The notes under the pieces are model-generated. The model saw only the letters and a program-made list of their open reading frames with translations. It was not told the DNA's origin and searched no databases. A stretch of 64,000 nt of DNA from the NCBI RefSeq assembly GCF_001693255.1, contig NZ_CP016474.1, forward strand, positions 496,001-560,000, given 5' to 3'. Numbering within the stretch: the stretch's first letter is position 1; the number at the start of each line of letters is the position of its first letter. This document shows, one piece after another, positions 47,325-56,074 of the stretch. The stretch is from Picosynechococcus sp. PCC 7003. GTDB taxonomy: Bacteria; Cyanobacteriota; Cyanobacteriia; Cyanobacteriales; MRBY01. The translations under genes and the position numbers were made by a program.

Positions 47325-48794
47325 CTAGACAGTGGCTTTTTCTAACATTAGCTTAGATGATTTGATCGCGTCCGGAATTTCAATGGGATAGTTCCCATCA
47401 AAACAGGCGGTACAGAAACTAGAAGTCCGCTCATTGGTGACATCCAGCATGCCCTCTTTGCTGAGGTAAGTCAGAGAATCGACTTCAATTTGTTTTTCGA
47501 TTTCGCCCAGGGATTTTGTCGCGGCAATCAGCTGATCTTGGCTATCGGTGTCGATGCCATAGAAACAGGGATGGGTTACAGGGGGTGAGGAAATACACAT
47601 GTGTACTTCTGCGGCCCCAGCTTGTCGGAGCGCCCGGACAATTTTACGGCTGGTTGTGCCCCGCACAATGGAATCATCCACAATGATGATCCGTTTCCCT
47701 TGGAGAACATCTTTAAGGGGATTGAGTTTCATGCGGATCCCCACTTCCCGCATGTGCTGGGTCGGTTGAATAAAGGTGCGGCCGACATAGCGATTTTTAA
47801 TTAGTCCTTCCCCAAAGGGGATCCCGGAGGCTCGGGAAAAGCCAATGGCGGCGGGAATCCCAGAGTCGGGAACCCCCATAACGAGGTCGGCTTCGATGTT
47901 GGATTCTTTGGCCAGTTGCGCTCCTAAGCGGAGACGATAACTAAAGAGGGTTTCGTCGTGGACAACGCTATCGGGACGGGCAAAGTAAATCATCTCGAAG
48001 ACGCAGAGTTTCCGGTCTGGCTTTTCAGACCATTGTTGAGCAGTTAAGCCAGATTCTGTGATCCAGACCATTTCGCCTGGTTCTACATCTCGCAGATAGT
48101 CTGCACCAATGATATCGAGGGCACAGGTTTCAGAAGCCAGGACATAGCGGGTGCTGCCGTCTTCCTCGGTGAGAGTCCCAATAACAAGGGGACGGACTCC
48201 CTGGGGATCCCGTGCGCCAATAATGCCGTCCGGGGTGCCGATAACAAGGCTATAGGCGCCGGAACAGAGATTAAAGGCAGCGATCGCCGCTTCGGTCCAA
48301 TCTTTCCCCTGATCGACATAAATGGCGATCGCCTTGGCGATCATTTCCGAGTCGGTGGTGGTTTGAAAATCGAGACCCGTAGCAAGGGACAACAACTTGT
48401 CCTTAAGTTCGATGGTGTTCACCAAGTTGCCATTGTGGGCCAGGGCCAAAGTCCCCAGGCGAGTTTCTTCGAGGGCTGGTTGGGCATTGCACTTATGGCT
48501 AGAGCCAGTTGTGGAGTAGCGATTGTGGCCCACGGCCCAAACCCCAGGTAATTCCTGGAGTTTTTCTTCGCTAAATACCTGGGAAACGAGGCCCATACCT
48601 TTGTGTACATGCATTTGCGTGCCATCAAAGGTCGCGATCCCTGCGGATTCTTGCCCCCGATGTTGGAGCGCAAAAAGTCCAAAATATGCCAGTTTTGCCA
48701 CTTCTTCCGTTGGGGCATAGATGCCGAAAACACCACAGTATTCCTTGGGTTTGTCGGGGAGATCGTTGGCATAGACAGTTTGAGGGACAGTCAT
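47325..48794 (-). CDS. purF: Amidophosphoribosyltransferase
   Basis: First committed enzyme of purine synthesis: PRPP plus glutamine to phosphoribosylamine. The 489 residues begin with a 19-residue propeptide (MTVPQTVYANDLPDKPKEY) before Cys20, the Ntn-type glutaminase nucleophile in CGVFGIYAP. Further marks are LQHRGQESAGIA, HNRYSTTG, the PRPP loop IIVDDSIVRGTTSRKIV and the 4Fe-4S-type cysteines (CFYGIDT, SFCTACFDG) of the Bacillus-type enzyme. Leads the presumed purF / M48 / NYN run. Confidence 0.97.
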   Translation of the reverse strand: MTVPQTVYANDLPDKPKEYCGVFGIYAPTEEVAKLAYFGLFALQHRGQESAGIATFDGTQMHVHKGMGLVSQVFSEEKLQELPGVWAVGHNRYSTTGSSHKCNAQPALEETRLGTLALAHNGNLVNTIELKDKLLSLATGLDFQTTTDSEMIAKAIAIYVDQGKDWTEAAIAAFNLCSGAYSLVIGTPDGIIGARDPQGVRPLVIGTLTEEDGSTRYVLASETCALDIIGADYLRDVEPGEMVWITESGLTAQQWSEKPDRKLCVFEMIYFARPDSVVHDETLFSYRLRLGAQLAKESNIEADLVMGVPDSGIPAAIGFSRASGIPFGEGLIKNRYVGRTFIQPTQHMREVGIRMKLNPLKDVLQGKRIIIVDDSIVRGTTSRKIVRALRQAGAAEVHMCISSPPVTHPCFYGIDTDSQDQLIAATKSLGEIEKQIEVDSLTYLSKEGMLDVTNERTSSFCTACFDGNYPIEIPDAIKSSKLMLEKATV

Positions 48795-49036
48795 CCTACA
48801 GGTTGCACTCCTAGTTATTGGGTGAAAAAGAGAAGGAAATTCAGCGGTTACGATGGCTACAATACCACGTCAATGAATGCCTTGATGGACAAAATCTATC
48901 AAGGCTTTAACCCCACTTAATCTAGTTTTAAGGGTCGCGGCATGGTTAATGGGGTCAAAGGATGAAAATATTCCTTGGGTAAGTTTATTTTAGGTCAGAA
49001 TTTTGCTATGCGGGGATCAAAGTTTGGCCGCTGCCC

Positions 49037-49726
49037 CTAAAGTCGTTGCTGGAGGCTGCGACCATGGGTATCTGTGCCGCAGGTGAGCCATAGATTGTGC
49101 TGCTGCCCAAGGGCTGCCACTGCTGGGGTGTGTTTTTGGCTCGGTACCCAGGGTTTGGGGTTGTCGTAGGCGTAATAGGCTTCTACACCATCAATGTTAA
49201 GGGATGCTGCTGCTGGGATTAATTCTGCGGCCGGACGGCGATAACGGGCGGGATGGGCCAACACAGCTAGTCCTCCAGCGGCATGGATGGCGTCAATAAT
49301 CACCGTTGTGGCGGCGCGATCGCCTTCCGGAATTTCCCGGTTAAAGTAAGGGGCAATGGCACCGTGATCAGGGTCAAACCCATAGGCGAGGATATGTACT
49401 GTGGTGTCAAGGAGAATGGCGTTAATTTCGATGCCCGTCCAGAGGTGGGGCAAGGATCGCATCCTGTCGTTTTGCTGTTGACTGAGGTAGCTTTGGGCCT
49501 GTTGATAGCCGTGGATAGTATGGTGATCAGTGATCGCGAAGCCTTTTAGGCCAATGGCGATCGCCTGGTCAACAATTTCTGTTGGGGTGAGTTGACCATC
49601 AGAGCAGACCGAATGCATGTGGAAGTTGTACTGATTGGGGCAACTGGTTGCCGTTAGACTGCGCCAAGCCTTTTCGAGCGCTTGCAAATCTTGAGCCGCA
49701 CTTGGAACAGACAAAGTAGAAGTCAT
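49037..49726 (-). CDS. PHP domain phosphoesterase
   Basis: A 229-residue PHP-family protein from the ATG at 49726 (MTSTLSVPSAAQDLQALEKA); an ATG at 49753 is also in frame. Metal-site motifs: NFHMHSVCSDGQLTP, FAITDHHTIHGYQQA, TGIEINAI, VLAHPARYRRPAA and TCGTDTHGRSL at the C-terminus. The set of His and Asp residues is complete, so it should be an active phosphoesterase, possibly on 3',5'-nucleoside bisphosphates (RNase AM-like). It precedes purF by 242 bp on the same strand. Confidence 0.88.
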   Translation of the reverse strand: MTSTLSVPSAAQDLQALEKAWRSLTATSCPNQYNFHMHSVCSDGQLTPTEIVDQAIAIGLKGFAITDHHTIHGYQQAQSYLSQQQNDRMRSLPHLWTGIEINAILLDTTVHILAYGFDPDHGAIAPYFNREIPEGDRAATTVIIDAIHAAGGLAVLAHPARYRRPAAELIPAAASLNIDGVEAYYAYDNPKPWVPSQKHTPAVAALGQQHNLWLTCGTDTHGRSLQQRL

Positions 49727-49869
49727 GGCGAAGGCGATCTTTGGCGATCGCAAATTTAAAGGGCGAGCGGAATGGTAATAAAAGGGTAAAGAAAACCTGA
49801 AAAAAAGATTAGATATTGCAAATTGTTACAAACAAGATAGCAAAGATTTTTGCCCTTGGGCAGCACCAT

Positions 49870-49905
49870 AAAAAAATCTCTCCGGGTCGTAGGGGACACG
49901 GAGAG
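49870..49905 (-). terminator. Intrinsic terminator of chlG
   Basis: On the minus strand CTCTCCG (49905-49899) pairs with CGGAGAG (49884-49878), followed by A and seven T. It lies 57 bp past the chlG stop codon. Confidence 0.85.
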
Positions 49906-49962
49906 CAAGAACCGGATCAGCATTGCCAAAAAATTTAAGCAAAAAATAGTCAGGTTAATATC

Positions 49963-50964
49963 TTAGGAAATTCCTGCGTGGCCCATGGCAAGGCCTGCGA
50001 CCAACATTCCCAACACCAAAAAAGGCTGGGCACTGGCCTGGTATTTCACATCATTTTTCAGGGGATCCCGCAGGAAATACATATCCTGAAACGTAATTTG
50101 AGGAATCACGAGCAGCAACAGAATCGTCGCATATAACTGTTCATGGATACTGACCAGATAACCGGCAATGCCCACCTGAAAAATATCAATCATCAGCACA
50201 CAAATCCAAGCGGCGGTTCCGACCCCAAACATTACAGGGAGAGATTTCAAACCCAGTTGGCGATCGCCTTCGACACTTTTGAAATCATTCACAACAGCAA
50301 TTCCCAGACCCGCAAAACTATAGATCAAGGTCACCACCATCACCGTCGGCGTCAGCGTCCCAAACAACGCATGGCCAGCCCACCAAGGCAGCGCAATATA
50401 ACTCGCCCCCAAGGCATAGTTCCCAAGCCAACCATTTTGTTTCAGCTTCAGTGGCGGCGCAGAATAAATGTAAGCAATGAAGCAGCCCACCACCGTTAAG
50501 ACCAGCATCACAGGGAAATCATGGCCCGCCCAACGGTCGAGGAGATAGCTCAAGCCAACGCCAGAGCCCAAAAGCACAAGAATTTGTGTCACCACCTGGG
50601 GTACGGAAATGGCCCCCGAAGGAATGGGGCGGTAGGGTTCATTGATCGCATCAATTTCCCGGTCGTAAAAATCATTGAGGGTTTGGGTATAGCCCGTGAG
50701 TAAAGGCCCCGACAACAACATACAGGCCATGGCCTTCAGGAAATCTTCGACTCCCCACACATAGCCACCGGAGGATGCTGCCCCACACACAACGCCCCAG
50801 ATCAGCGGAATCCAGGTGATGGGCTTCATCAATTGCAGGCGAATTTTCCAGATGGATGTTTCTCCCTCAGCGGCTCCTTTCATGCCGAGGAGTTGGCGGG
50901 CTTTAGAACCCTGTTCTTCTGGGGCCGTGGCTGGTGTCGTATCTGGATTAGGCGTTTCTGTCAT
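49963..50964 (-). CDS. chlG: Chlorophyll synthase (ChlG)
   Basis: UbiA-type prenyltransferase that joins chlorophyllide a to geranylgeranyl or phytyl diphosphate, in the thylakoid or plasma membrane. From the ATG at 50964 the product has 333 residues starting MTETPNPDTTPATAPEEQGS. The prenyl diphosphate sites are NDFYDREIDAINEPYRPIPS and VVNDFKSVEGDRQLGLKSLP; about eight membrane helices follow. An in-frame start at 51024 would add 20 residues without homology. Confirms an oxygenic phototroph. Terminated at 49870-49905 and divergent from pyrF. Confidence 0.97.
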   Translation of the reverse strand: MTETPNPDTTPATAPEEQGSKARQLLGMKGAAEGETSIWKIRLQLMKPITWIPLIWGVVCGAASSGGYVWGVEDFLKAMACMLLSGPLLTGYTQTLNDFYDREIDAINEPYRPIPSGAISVPQVVTQILVLLGSGVGLSYLLDRWAGHDFPVMLVLTVVGCFIAYIYSAPPLKLKQNGWLGNYALGASYIALPWWAGHALFGTLTPTVMVVTLIYSFAGLGIAVVNDFKSVEGDRQLGLKSLPVMFGVGTAAWICVLMIDIFQVGIAGYLVSIHEQLYATILLLLVIPQITFQDMYFLRDPLKNDVKYQASAQPFLVLGMLVAGLAMGHAGIS

Positions 50965-51168
50965 GGCGTCTGGATTGGAATATTTTTTACAGAAAAAAAG
51001 CGTAACGGAAAAACCACTCGTCATTGGGCATATTACGCCGCAAGGGGTTTATTTTAACCTAGTCTTCTAGTGGGATTTTGCCAATGGGTCAGCCTTTCTT
51101 CAAAAAGTCCAAAACACCGCTATGCTGAACATGATCTTTTCTCGCGAAATTTAAGCAAGCAATAACTG

Positions 51169-51858
51169 ATGCAAGATACTGTGATTGTGCCCCTGGATGT
51201 GCCGGATCTCCCGGCGGCGATCGCCTTAGTCGAGAGCTTACCGGAGGTCACCTTTTGGAAAGTGGGCCTAGAATTATTTGTCGCCACCGGGCCAGATATG
51301 TTGCGCTATCTCAAAGACCAGGGCAAACGCATTTTTCTTGATCTCAAATTACACGACATTCCCAATACCGTTGCTGGTGCTTGCCGTTCGGCGCAGGCCT
51401 ATGGGGTAGATCTGTTGACCATCCACGGTGCTGCCGGGGCGATCGCCCTAACGGCTGCCAAAGAAGCCCTCGGAGATTCCCCCACAAAACTGATTGCAAT
51501 TACCATCCTCACCAGCATCAGTCCAGACCAATTACGGGACGAGTTGAAAGTGGATCTGCCCCTTGATGCCTTTGCTCAACACATGGCAAACCTGGCCCAA
51601 GGCGCTGGGTTAGATGGGGCTGTGTGTTCTCCCCAAGAGGTGGCAATGCTGCGGCAATGCTGTGGTCAAGATTTCACGTTAGTTTGTCCGGGGGTGCGTC
51701 CCACCTGGGCTCAATCAGGAGATCAACAGCGGGTGATGACTCCCCAGGCGGCAATCCAACAGGGGGCGAACCACCTCGTCATTGGCCGACCGATCACCCA
51801 GGCAGAAAGTCCCCAGGGAGCTTGGCAAAAAATTCAAGCAGAGTTGGCGATCGCCTAA
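51169..51858 (+). CDS. pyrF: Orotidine-5'-phosphate decarboxylase
   Basis: Last step of UMP synthesis. The 229-residue product has [20 protein letters not shown], the catalytic [20 protein letters not shown] (Asp-x-Lys-x2-Asp motif), [16 protein letters not shown] and the phosphate loop [20 protein letters not shown]. Length is normal for the short bacterial group. The stop is followed by the bolA gene 110 bp further; a TACAAT hexamer near 51914 may be a separate promoter for that pair. Confidence 0.97.
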   Translation: MQDTVIVPLDVPDLPAAIALVESLPEVTFWKVGLELFVATGPDMLRYLKDQGKRIFLDLKLHDIPNTVAGACRSAQAYGVDLLTIHGAAGAIALTAAKEALGDSPTKLIAITILTSISPDQLRDELKVDLPLDAFAQHMANLAQGAGLDGAVCSPQEVAMLRQCCGQDFTLVCPGVRPTWAQSGDQQRVMTPQAAIQQGANHLVIGRPITQAESPQGAWQKIQAELAIA

Positions 51859-51968
51859 AACGTTCACACCAGTAAATCTGACCCAGCAAATCCAGAGACG
51901 GAAGACTAAAGATACAATGGCTTAAGTATTCCTGCTTACATTTAGGATTTATTTCACACTAATTACCT

Positions 51969-52229
51969 ATGGTTAGCTTATCGGCAGTCAAAAGCTCCAT
52001 TGAAACCCATCTTTCCGGAGCCCAAGTGTTCGTGAAGGATCTCACCGGTGGCGGCGATCACCTAGAGGCCATCGTCGTTTCCCCCGACTTTGCAGGTCAA
52101 TCCCGGGTACGCCAACACCAAATGGTCTATGCTGCCCTCAAAGAGGATTTAGCCTCAGAAGCGATCCATGCTTTAGCCCTGCGGACTTTCACCCCGGAGA
52201 AATGGGCAGAAGTGGGTCAACCCACTTAA
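51969..52229 (+). CDS. BolA family protein
   Basis: An 86-residue BolA-type protein with the class II fold: [40 protein letters not shown] and [20 protein letters not shown]. BolA proteins bind CGFS monothiol glutaredoxins and share an Fe-S cluster with them; that partner is encoded next (52290). The pair is separated by 60 bp on the same strand and is likely co-transcribed. Confidence 0.93.
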   Translation: MVSLSAVKSSIETHLSGAQVFVKDLTGGGDHLEAIVVSPDFAGQSRVRQHQMVYAALKEDLASEAIHALALRTFTPEKWAEVGQPT

Positions 52230-52289
52230 ACGGTCTCGGAAACGACGTTTTCCTGAACCCTTGTTAACCCATACTATGAGGAAAAATAG

Positions 52290-52619
52290 ATGTCTTTAAC
52301 CCCTGAAACCCGCGAAAAAATCGACCAATTGGTCAACAGCAGTAAAATTTTTGTGTTCATGAAGGGCAGTAAGCTAATGCCCCAATGTGGCTTTTCCAAC
52401 AACGTTGTGCAAATTTTTAACAGCCTCGGCGTTGAGTACCAGACCTTTGATGTCCTAGAAGACTACGATGTGCGCCAAGGCATTAAGGAATATTCCAACT
52501 GGCCGACGATTCCCCAGGTCTATGTAAATGGGGAATTTGTAGGTGGTTCCGACATTATGATCGAGCTTTACAACTCGAAGGAACTCCACGAAATGCTTGA
52601 GGTGGCCTTGGCTTCCTAA
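52290..52619 (+). CDS. grxD: Monothiol glutaredoxin, CGFS type
   Basis: A 109-residue glutaredoxin with the CGFS active site (LMPQCGFSNNV), the preceding Lys in VFMKGSKLM, TIPQVYVNGEFVGGSDI with the cis-Pro and glutathione-binding residues, and the terminal helix LYNSKELHEMLEVALA. This class (Grx4/GrxD) is an Fe-S cluster carrier rather than a disulfide reductase. Its neighbour bolA supports that role. Confidence 0.95.
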   Translation: MSLTPETREKIDQLVNSSKIFVFMKGSKLMPQCGFSNNVVQIFNSLGVEYQTFDVLEDYDVRQGIKEYSNWPTIPQVYVNGEFVGGSDIMIELYNSKELHEMLEVALAS

Positions 52620-52655
52620 AAATATAGTTATTCTCAATCAAAACGAGACCAATCT

Positions 52656-52687
52656 AAGTAGGGGTTTACTATGGTAAACTCCTACTT
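52656..52687 (+). terminator. Hairpin terminator after grxD
   Basis: AAGTAGGGGTTTAC (52656-52669) and GTAAACTCCTACTT (52674-52687) form a 14-bp stem with one G-U pair and a 4-base loop, 37 bp past the grxD stop. The T run after it is weak (TCATTTGG). Confidence 0.65.
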
Positions 52688-52826
52688 TCATTTGGAAGGG
52701 ATACATCTCTCCAGGATGACCGTTTAAGATCTCAACACCCTATAAATAAAGTATGAAGGATACAGCCTCTGGTTCAATCTGAACTATGCTGTTCTCAATT
52801 TTTTCAATTTGCAGCAGGTGTGATTA

Positions 52827-53165
52827 GTGGTGATTAGCCCCGAACTTTACAATCTTCTGCGACAGGGACATAAGCTTGCCGCAAAGCTTCCCTCGCTGCG
52901 GGTCGGCCATTGTCGATTCATTATTGTTCTTGGCGTCAAAAGTATTCCTTCCCGTGATCCCAATTTTGATGCGATGCCTTGGCGTTTCCGGGTCAGTTGC
53001 TACGAACTACGGGAGGAATTCCTCGATGAGTATCCTTGCTTAGAGAATCTTCGAGATTATCAAACTGAAGTGGTTGGTGAGAATAAGCTTGAAGAAACAA
53101 TCACACGCCTAGCTGGCCAAACTGTAACCCTAAAATTAGCTTCCATTGTTGATGCTCCCTATTAA
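52827..53165 (+). CDS. Small conserved-looking protein, unknown
   Basis: A 112-residue soluble protein from a GTG at 52827 (MVISPELYNLLRQGHKLAAK). It has a beta strand with VGHCRFIIVLGVKSIP, then PWRFRVSCYELREEFLDEYP and a Leu/Glu-rich C-terminal half. No family recognised. It is a separate unit after the grxD terminator, with no matching gene nearby. The next 53166-53359 stretch holds only a short inverted repeat. Confidence 0.6.
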   Translation: MVISPELYNLLRQGHKLAAKLPSLRVGHCRFIIVLGVKSIPSRDPNFDAMPWRFRVSCYELREEFLDEYPCLENLRDYQTEVVGENKLEETITRLAGQTVTLKLASIVDAPY

Positions 53166-53183
53166 AGACATTCTCTAAAGGGC

Positions 53184-53273
53184 ACCTCGAAAAATACGAA
53201 TTTTCCTTGTTTTGCTAACTTATCCTCGCTGTTTCAGCCCTTGGAAGTATCCAAAAAAGCAATTAATCGAGGT
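53184..53273. repeat. Possible 90-bp inverted-repeat remnant
   Basis: ACCTCGA at 53184-53190 and TCGAGGT at 53267-53273 are inverted and bound about 90 bp of AT-rich non-coding DNA. The left flank GGGCACCTCGAAAAATA looks like an insertion-sequence end. The match is short, so it may be a remnant of a small mobile element or chance. Confidence 0.3.
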
Positions 53274-53359
53274 TTCTTAAATAACAGTTGTCGCTTGTCC
53301 AGTTCTGGAAAAGCAAGTGTCTTCCTTCAAAATTCTAGATACAGCTTTAACTCCAGCAC

Positions 53360-53623
53360 CTAGTAGTAGAAATCCGTTTCTGTTTGGGTCTGGGTTTGGG
53401 GATAGGCTATTTCAAAATTGGACGGATCCCGCAAGAAGCGAAAAACTTCTTCTTCTAAGCGGTGAATCTTATACACTTCAAGGGCTCCCGTGTGGTGAAG
53501 ACAGGCAATGTAACCGTCCATGTATTGACGGATATCTTCATAACGGTTGCCTCTGCGCCACAGTTCTACCATGGCGTCCGTTAAGCGTTGATAGTAGCGG
53601 ATGGTAAGACTGTCTTGGAGCAT
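53360..53623 (-). CDS. DUF6761-like small cyanobacterial protein
   Basis: An 87-residue protein from the ATG at 53623 (MLQDSLTIRYYQRLTDAMVE). The motifs RRGNRYEDIRQYMDGYIACL and RLEEEVFRFLRDPSNFE match a small cyanobacterial family I recall as DUF6761. A longer frame to 53785 is open but its first 54 residues show no support. Ends in a QTQTQTETD tail. Function unknown. Isolated, convergent with the gene at 52827. Confidence 0.8.
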   Translation of the reverse strand: MLQDSLTIRYYQRLTDAMVELWRRGNRYEDIRQYMDGYIACLHHTGALEVYKIHRLEEEVFRFLRDPSNFEIAYPQTQTQTETDFYY

Positions 53624-53933
53624 AGTCACGGAAGGTTTTAAAAAACAGTAGATGAGTCTGGGTATTAAAGGAAAACGGTTATCGTGCCACCTGACACCTG
53701 TTCCTCTTGGCCCTATTTTAGCGATTTTTGTGAATTGACGCTGATTTTTTTCCTTTTTAAAGGAGATCACTGGCTTTTGCGCCACAAAGAAAGCTCCCTC
53801 AAAATACCCTAATTGCCGATAATTTTTCTTAAAATAATATTAAGTTTTGCCAATAAAAAAATAAAAATATTTCCCAAAATTAACTTTTATCCTCAAAGGC
53901 GATCGCCATTATTTTTTTACCGAACAACACCAA
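53624..53933. other. AT-rich gap upstream of DUF6761-like gene
   Basis: About 310 bp with no supported gene. It is very AT-rich between 53810 and 53890 and carries a HIP1 octamer near 53899. It should contain the promoter of the 53360-53623 gene. Confidence 0.4.
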
Positions 53934-53966
53934 TAAAAAAGCATGGTTGCCCATGCTAAGTTTTTT
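53934..53966. terminator. Bidirectional terminator before Cys-rich gene
   Basis: AGCATGG (53940-53946) and CCATGCT (53951-53957) form a 7-bp stem with a 4-base loop, with an A run on the left (53934-53940) and T on the right (53961-53966). On the minus strand it ends the Cys-rich gene 67 bp past its stop; it can work in both directions. Confidence 0.75.
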
Positions 53967-54023
53967 GCCATCAATTTTTTGTTTTTAAACCTATTTCTTT
54001 GTCGGCCAGAGGGTTGATCCCGA

Positions 54024-54299
54024 CTATTGGGGGTGAATCTCAGAATAGGTCGTTGACTGGGAGGCGATCGCCGTTGGTACTTTTTTCGCCACACACTCCA
54101 ACGAAAAAGACTTTTCAAGCAATACCAAATCCGTTGCAGGTTCCCAATTCTCGTCAAAAATGGGGAGTGCGAGGGGGCAGCTCGTCCAGTCCCCTGCGGC
54201 AAATGTTTCGAAGCGCTTACAGATGCCGCCACGACGCCCTTCAGCCTGAAAACAACGACAATGCTTACAAGTGGAGACTGAGCAACTTTGCGGTTTCAT
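54024..54299 (-). CDS. Small Cys-rich cyanobacterial protein
   Basis: A 91-residue protein from the ATG at 54299 with six Cys: 6, 11, 14, 16, 27 and 40. The core CKHCRCFQAEGRRGGICKRF, then WTSCPLALPIFDENWEP, matches a small cyanobacterial family (EGRRGGxC and CxLAxPxF pattern) that I recall but cannot name. CxxC plus two later Cys could bind zinc or an Fe-S cluster. The ribosome site GGGGAG lies 5 bases before the ATG, within a GC-rich GGGGCCCCTCGGGG stretch. The terminator at 53934-53966 supports a real gene. Competing frames in both strands across this interval have no such pattern. Confidence 0.75.
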   Translation of the reverse strand: MKPQSCSVSTCKHCRCFQAEGRRGGICKRFETFAAGDWTSCPLALPIFDENWEPATDLVLLEKSFSLECVAKKVPTAIASQSTTYSEIHPQ

Positions 54300-54744
54300 A
54301 AATGCTCCCCGAGGGGCCCCATGTCATAAAAATTTTATTTATGTTTTCATTATGTGACTATTGCCCAAATCACCAGATCCCCTGAAGCTTAATCCCTGTC
54401 CTCGATCAACCTAGATCAAGGCACAATTAAAGTTTGTTTTTTTTTATATTTGATGTTTCAACTTCTTAACAGTAATTTCAAATAAGTATATGTGCTTGTA
54501 AACCCTTAAGAAATGGCTAAAAAGTGACGTATTAGCCATGGGGATCATTTAACAACCAAAATATTTTTTCTCTGTATGCCCCCAAAAAAATAAATGAACG
54601 AAGCGTAATGGGCCAAAAACCTTTAGTTTTGACCGTATTTCTACTGAATCGTGTAATGAAGTATCTAGAACCGAACCAAAACGCCCTGAAAATTTTGCGT
54701 CGTCGTTTGTCCATTGGAAGCCAGCGGATCAGGAGGTTTGGCAT
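54300..54744. other. 445-bp gap between dciA-like and Cys-rich genes
   Basis: No gene is supported. It holds a CATAAA / TTTATG hairpin at 54325-54343, GC-rich sequence just before the Cys-rich gene, and the paired words GATCAA at about 54404 and 54414. A promoter for the Cys-rich gene is expected here. A minus-strand open frame at 54532-54744 lacks any recognisable feature. Confidence 0.4.
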
Positions 54745-55386
54745 TTATTCGGGATCATCGTCTCGATCAAGGGGGGTTTCTGGGGTTGGCGGTTCGGGGG
54801 GCACTCCCAGACCCAAAGGTTGTTGTTCCTGCCAAATTTGCACAATACAAAAGCTGCACACCTGCCACCGCTGCAGTTCTCCAGGGGGGGTTGCCCTTTG
54901 ACAACGGGGACAGGCAGGTAACCCGGCGAAGAGTTGTTGTTGGGTTTCGGCCCAGTGGCGCACGGCTTCGACGGGATCTGAAGTGGTTTGATGGGCATCA
55001 GTGCGTTGGGGAGGATCTTGGCGATTAGGGAGGGGAAGCTGGCTCGGATGGGGGAGGTTCGGGTCGGCGGCCAGGGGCGAATAGGCGGGGCGACGGTGCC
55101 AATGGACAGTCGAAAACCGCAGATCCTTCAGGGGAGGGTTCAGTTGGGCATTAAGTTGAGCCAGCAGGCGGCGGCGCTGGAGATTGAGGTGCTGTGACCA
55201 GGTGTGATTAGGCGTTGCGACCCACAAAACGTCATCGATGATTCGAATGGGATGACTGTTCGCCAAACTTTTTTTCGGCAGGATCTTTTGCCAACGCTCA
55301 TTAACGGCGGTGAAACGTTTTTGGTGCGCCCAGGCGGGTTGGTCGAGGAGATGATTGAGGAGGTGATCAATGGATTGGAATCCCAT
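54745..55386 (-). CDS. DciA-like protein (DUF721) with zinc ribbon
   Basis: A 213-residue protein. Residues about 10-95 form a DUF721 domain (KRFTAVNERWQKILPKKSLA, VLWVATPNHTWSQHLNLQRR), the KH-like fold of DciA, which loads the replicative helicase DnaB in many bacteria that lack DnaC. A Pro-rich linker follows, then a second part with WAETQQQLFAGLPAC and a CPRC...CSFC four-Cys motif, a zinc ribbon not present in the basic DciA. Role in replication initiation is inferred from the family. The next gene, dnaJ-like, is divergent. Confidence 0.85.
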   Translation of the reverse strand: MGFQSIDHLLNHLLDQPAWAHQKRFTAVNERWQKILPKKSLANSHPIRIIDDVLWVATPNHTWSQHLNLQRRRLLAQLNAQLNPPLKDLRFSTVHWHRRPAYSPLAADPNLPHPSQLPLPNRQDPPQRTDAHQTTSDPVEAVRHWAETQQQLFAGLPACPRCQRATPPGELQRWQVCSFCIVQIWQEQQPLGLGVPPEPPTPETPLDRDDDPE

Positions 55387-55514
55387 GGGTCGTCGGAGAA
55401 TACAGGGTCAGGAAAAATAGCTAAAGGGCGATCGCCTTTTGTCTGTGACTACCACATTACCTCTGGGGAGAGAGAACGATAAAATATGGGGCAAGTCTTT
55501 AGGGTCTGTTCACG

Positions 55515-56000
55515 ATGGCTCGTTCTTCCCAACAGTCTCGCACCACCGAAAAAGTCCTTGATGTCAAAACGCGCATTGCCCAGAGTCATTATGGCCTGTT
55601 GGGTTTATCACCGACGGCATCACCATTAGAAATCCGCCAACGTTACCGGGAACTCAGCAAGCAGTTTCACCCCGATACAACGGTGTTACCGGAAGCGGAA
55701 GCCACCGCAAAATTTCAACGTCTCAATGAAGCCTATGGCATTTTAAGTAGTCCGGAGCGGCGATCGCTTTACGATTTGCAGATTGGCTTTTCTCGTTACA
55801 GTGTGATCCAACCTTCACAAAATGAACAGGGAGAACGCGGTTATTCGAATTCTGCTTATCTAGACCCGACGGATCGGCCCCTCTCGGCGGGAGAAATTTT
55901 CGCGCTTTTCATTATGGGCTTAACTTTTGTCGGTTGTGTCTTGTTGGCGATCGCCCTGGGAGTTAGCCGCCAAAACCTGAACTTAGAAGGCTTATTCTGA
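55515..56000 (+). CDS. Membrane DnaJ-domain protein
   Basis: A 161-residue protein with a J domain at about 25-90 (HYGLLGLSPTASPLEIRQRY), the HPD motif (FHPDTTVLP) and NEAYGILSSPERRSLYD, and a single membrane helix at the C-terminus (GEIFALFIMGLTFVGCVLLA). No Gly/Phe or zinc-finger region, so it is a type III J protein that would recruit DnaK at a membrane. It is followed 74 bp later by a DUF3143 gene on the same strand, a pairing I recall as recurrent in cyanobacteria. Confidence 0.9.
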   Translation: MARSSQQSRTTEKVLDVKTRIAQSHYGLLGLSPTASPLEIRQRYRELSKQFHPDTTVLPEAEATAKFQRLNEAYGILSSPERRSLYDLQIGFSRYSVIQPSQNEQGERGYSNSAYLDPTDRPLSAGEIFALFIMGLTFVGCVLLAIALGVSRQNLNLEGLF

Positions 56001-56074
56001 CGTTGCCAGCCAAAAGAAATTGGTAGACTGAACGGTGGCCCTCTGGGCCGAGCCAATCACCTTCCCCAAAAACC

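Noticed and set aside
53909-54301. Two further open frames (53909-54232 minus and 53999-54301 plus) over the Cys-rich gene.
   Set aside because: Only the 54024-54299 frame shows a Cys pattern, ribosome site and terminator; the first runs over that terminator.
54532-54744. 70-codon minus-strand open frame with many aromatic residues.
   Set aside because: No ribosome site or family features; AT-rich intergenic DNA.
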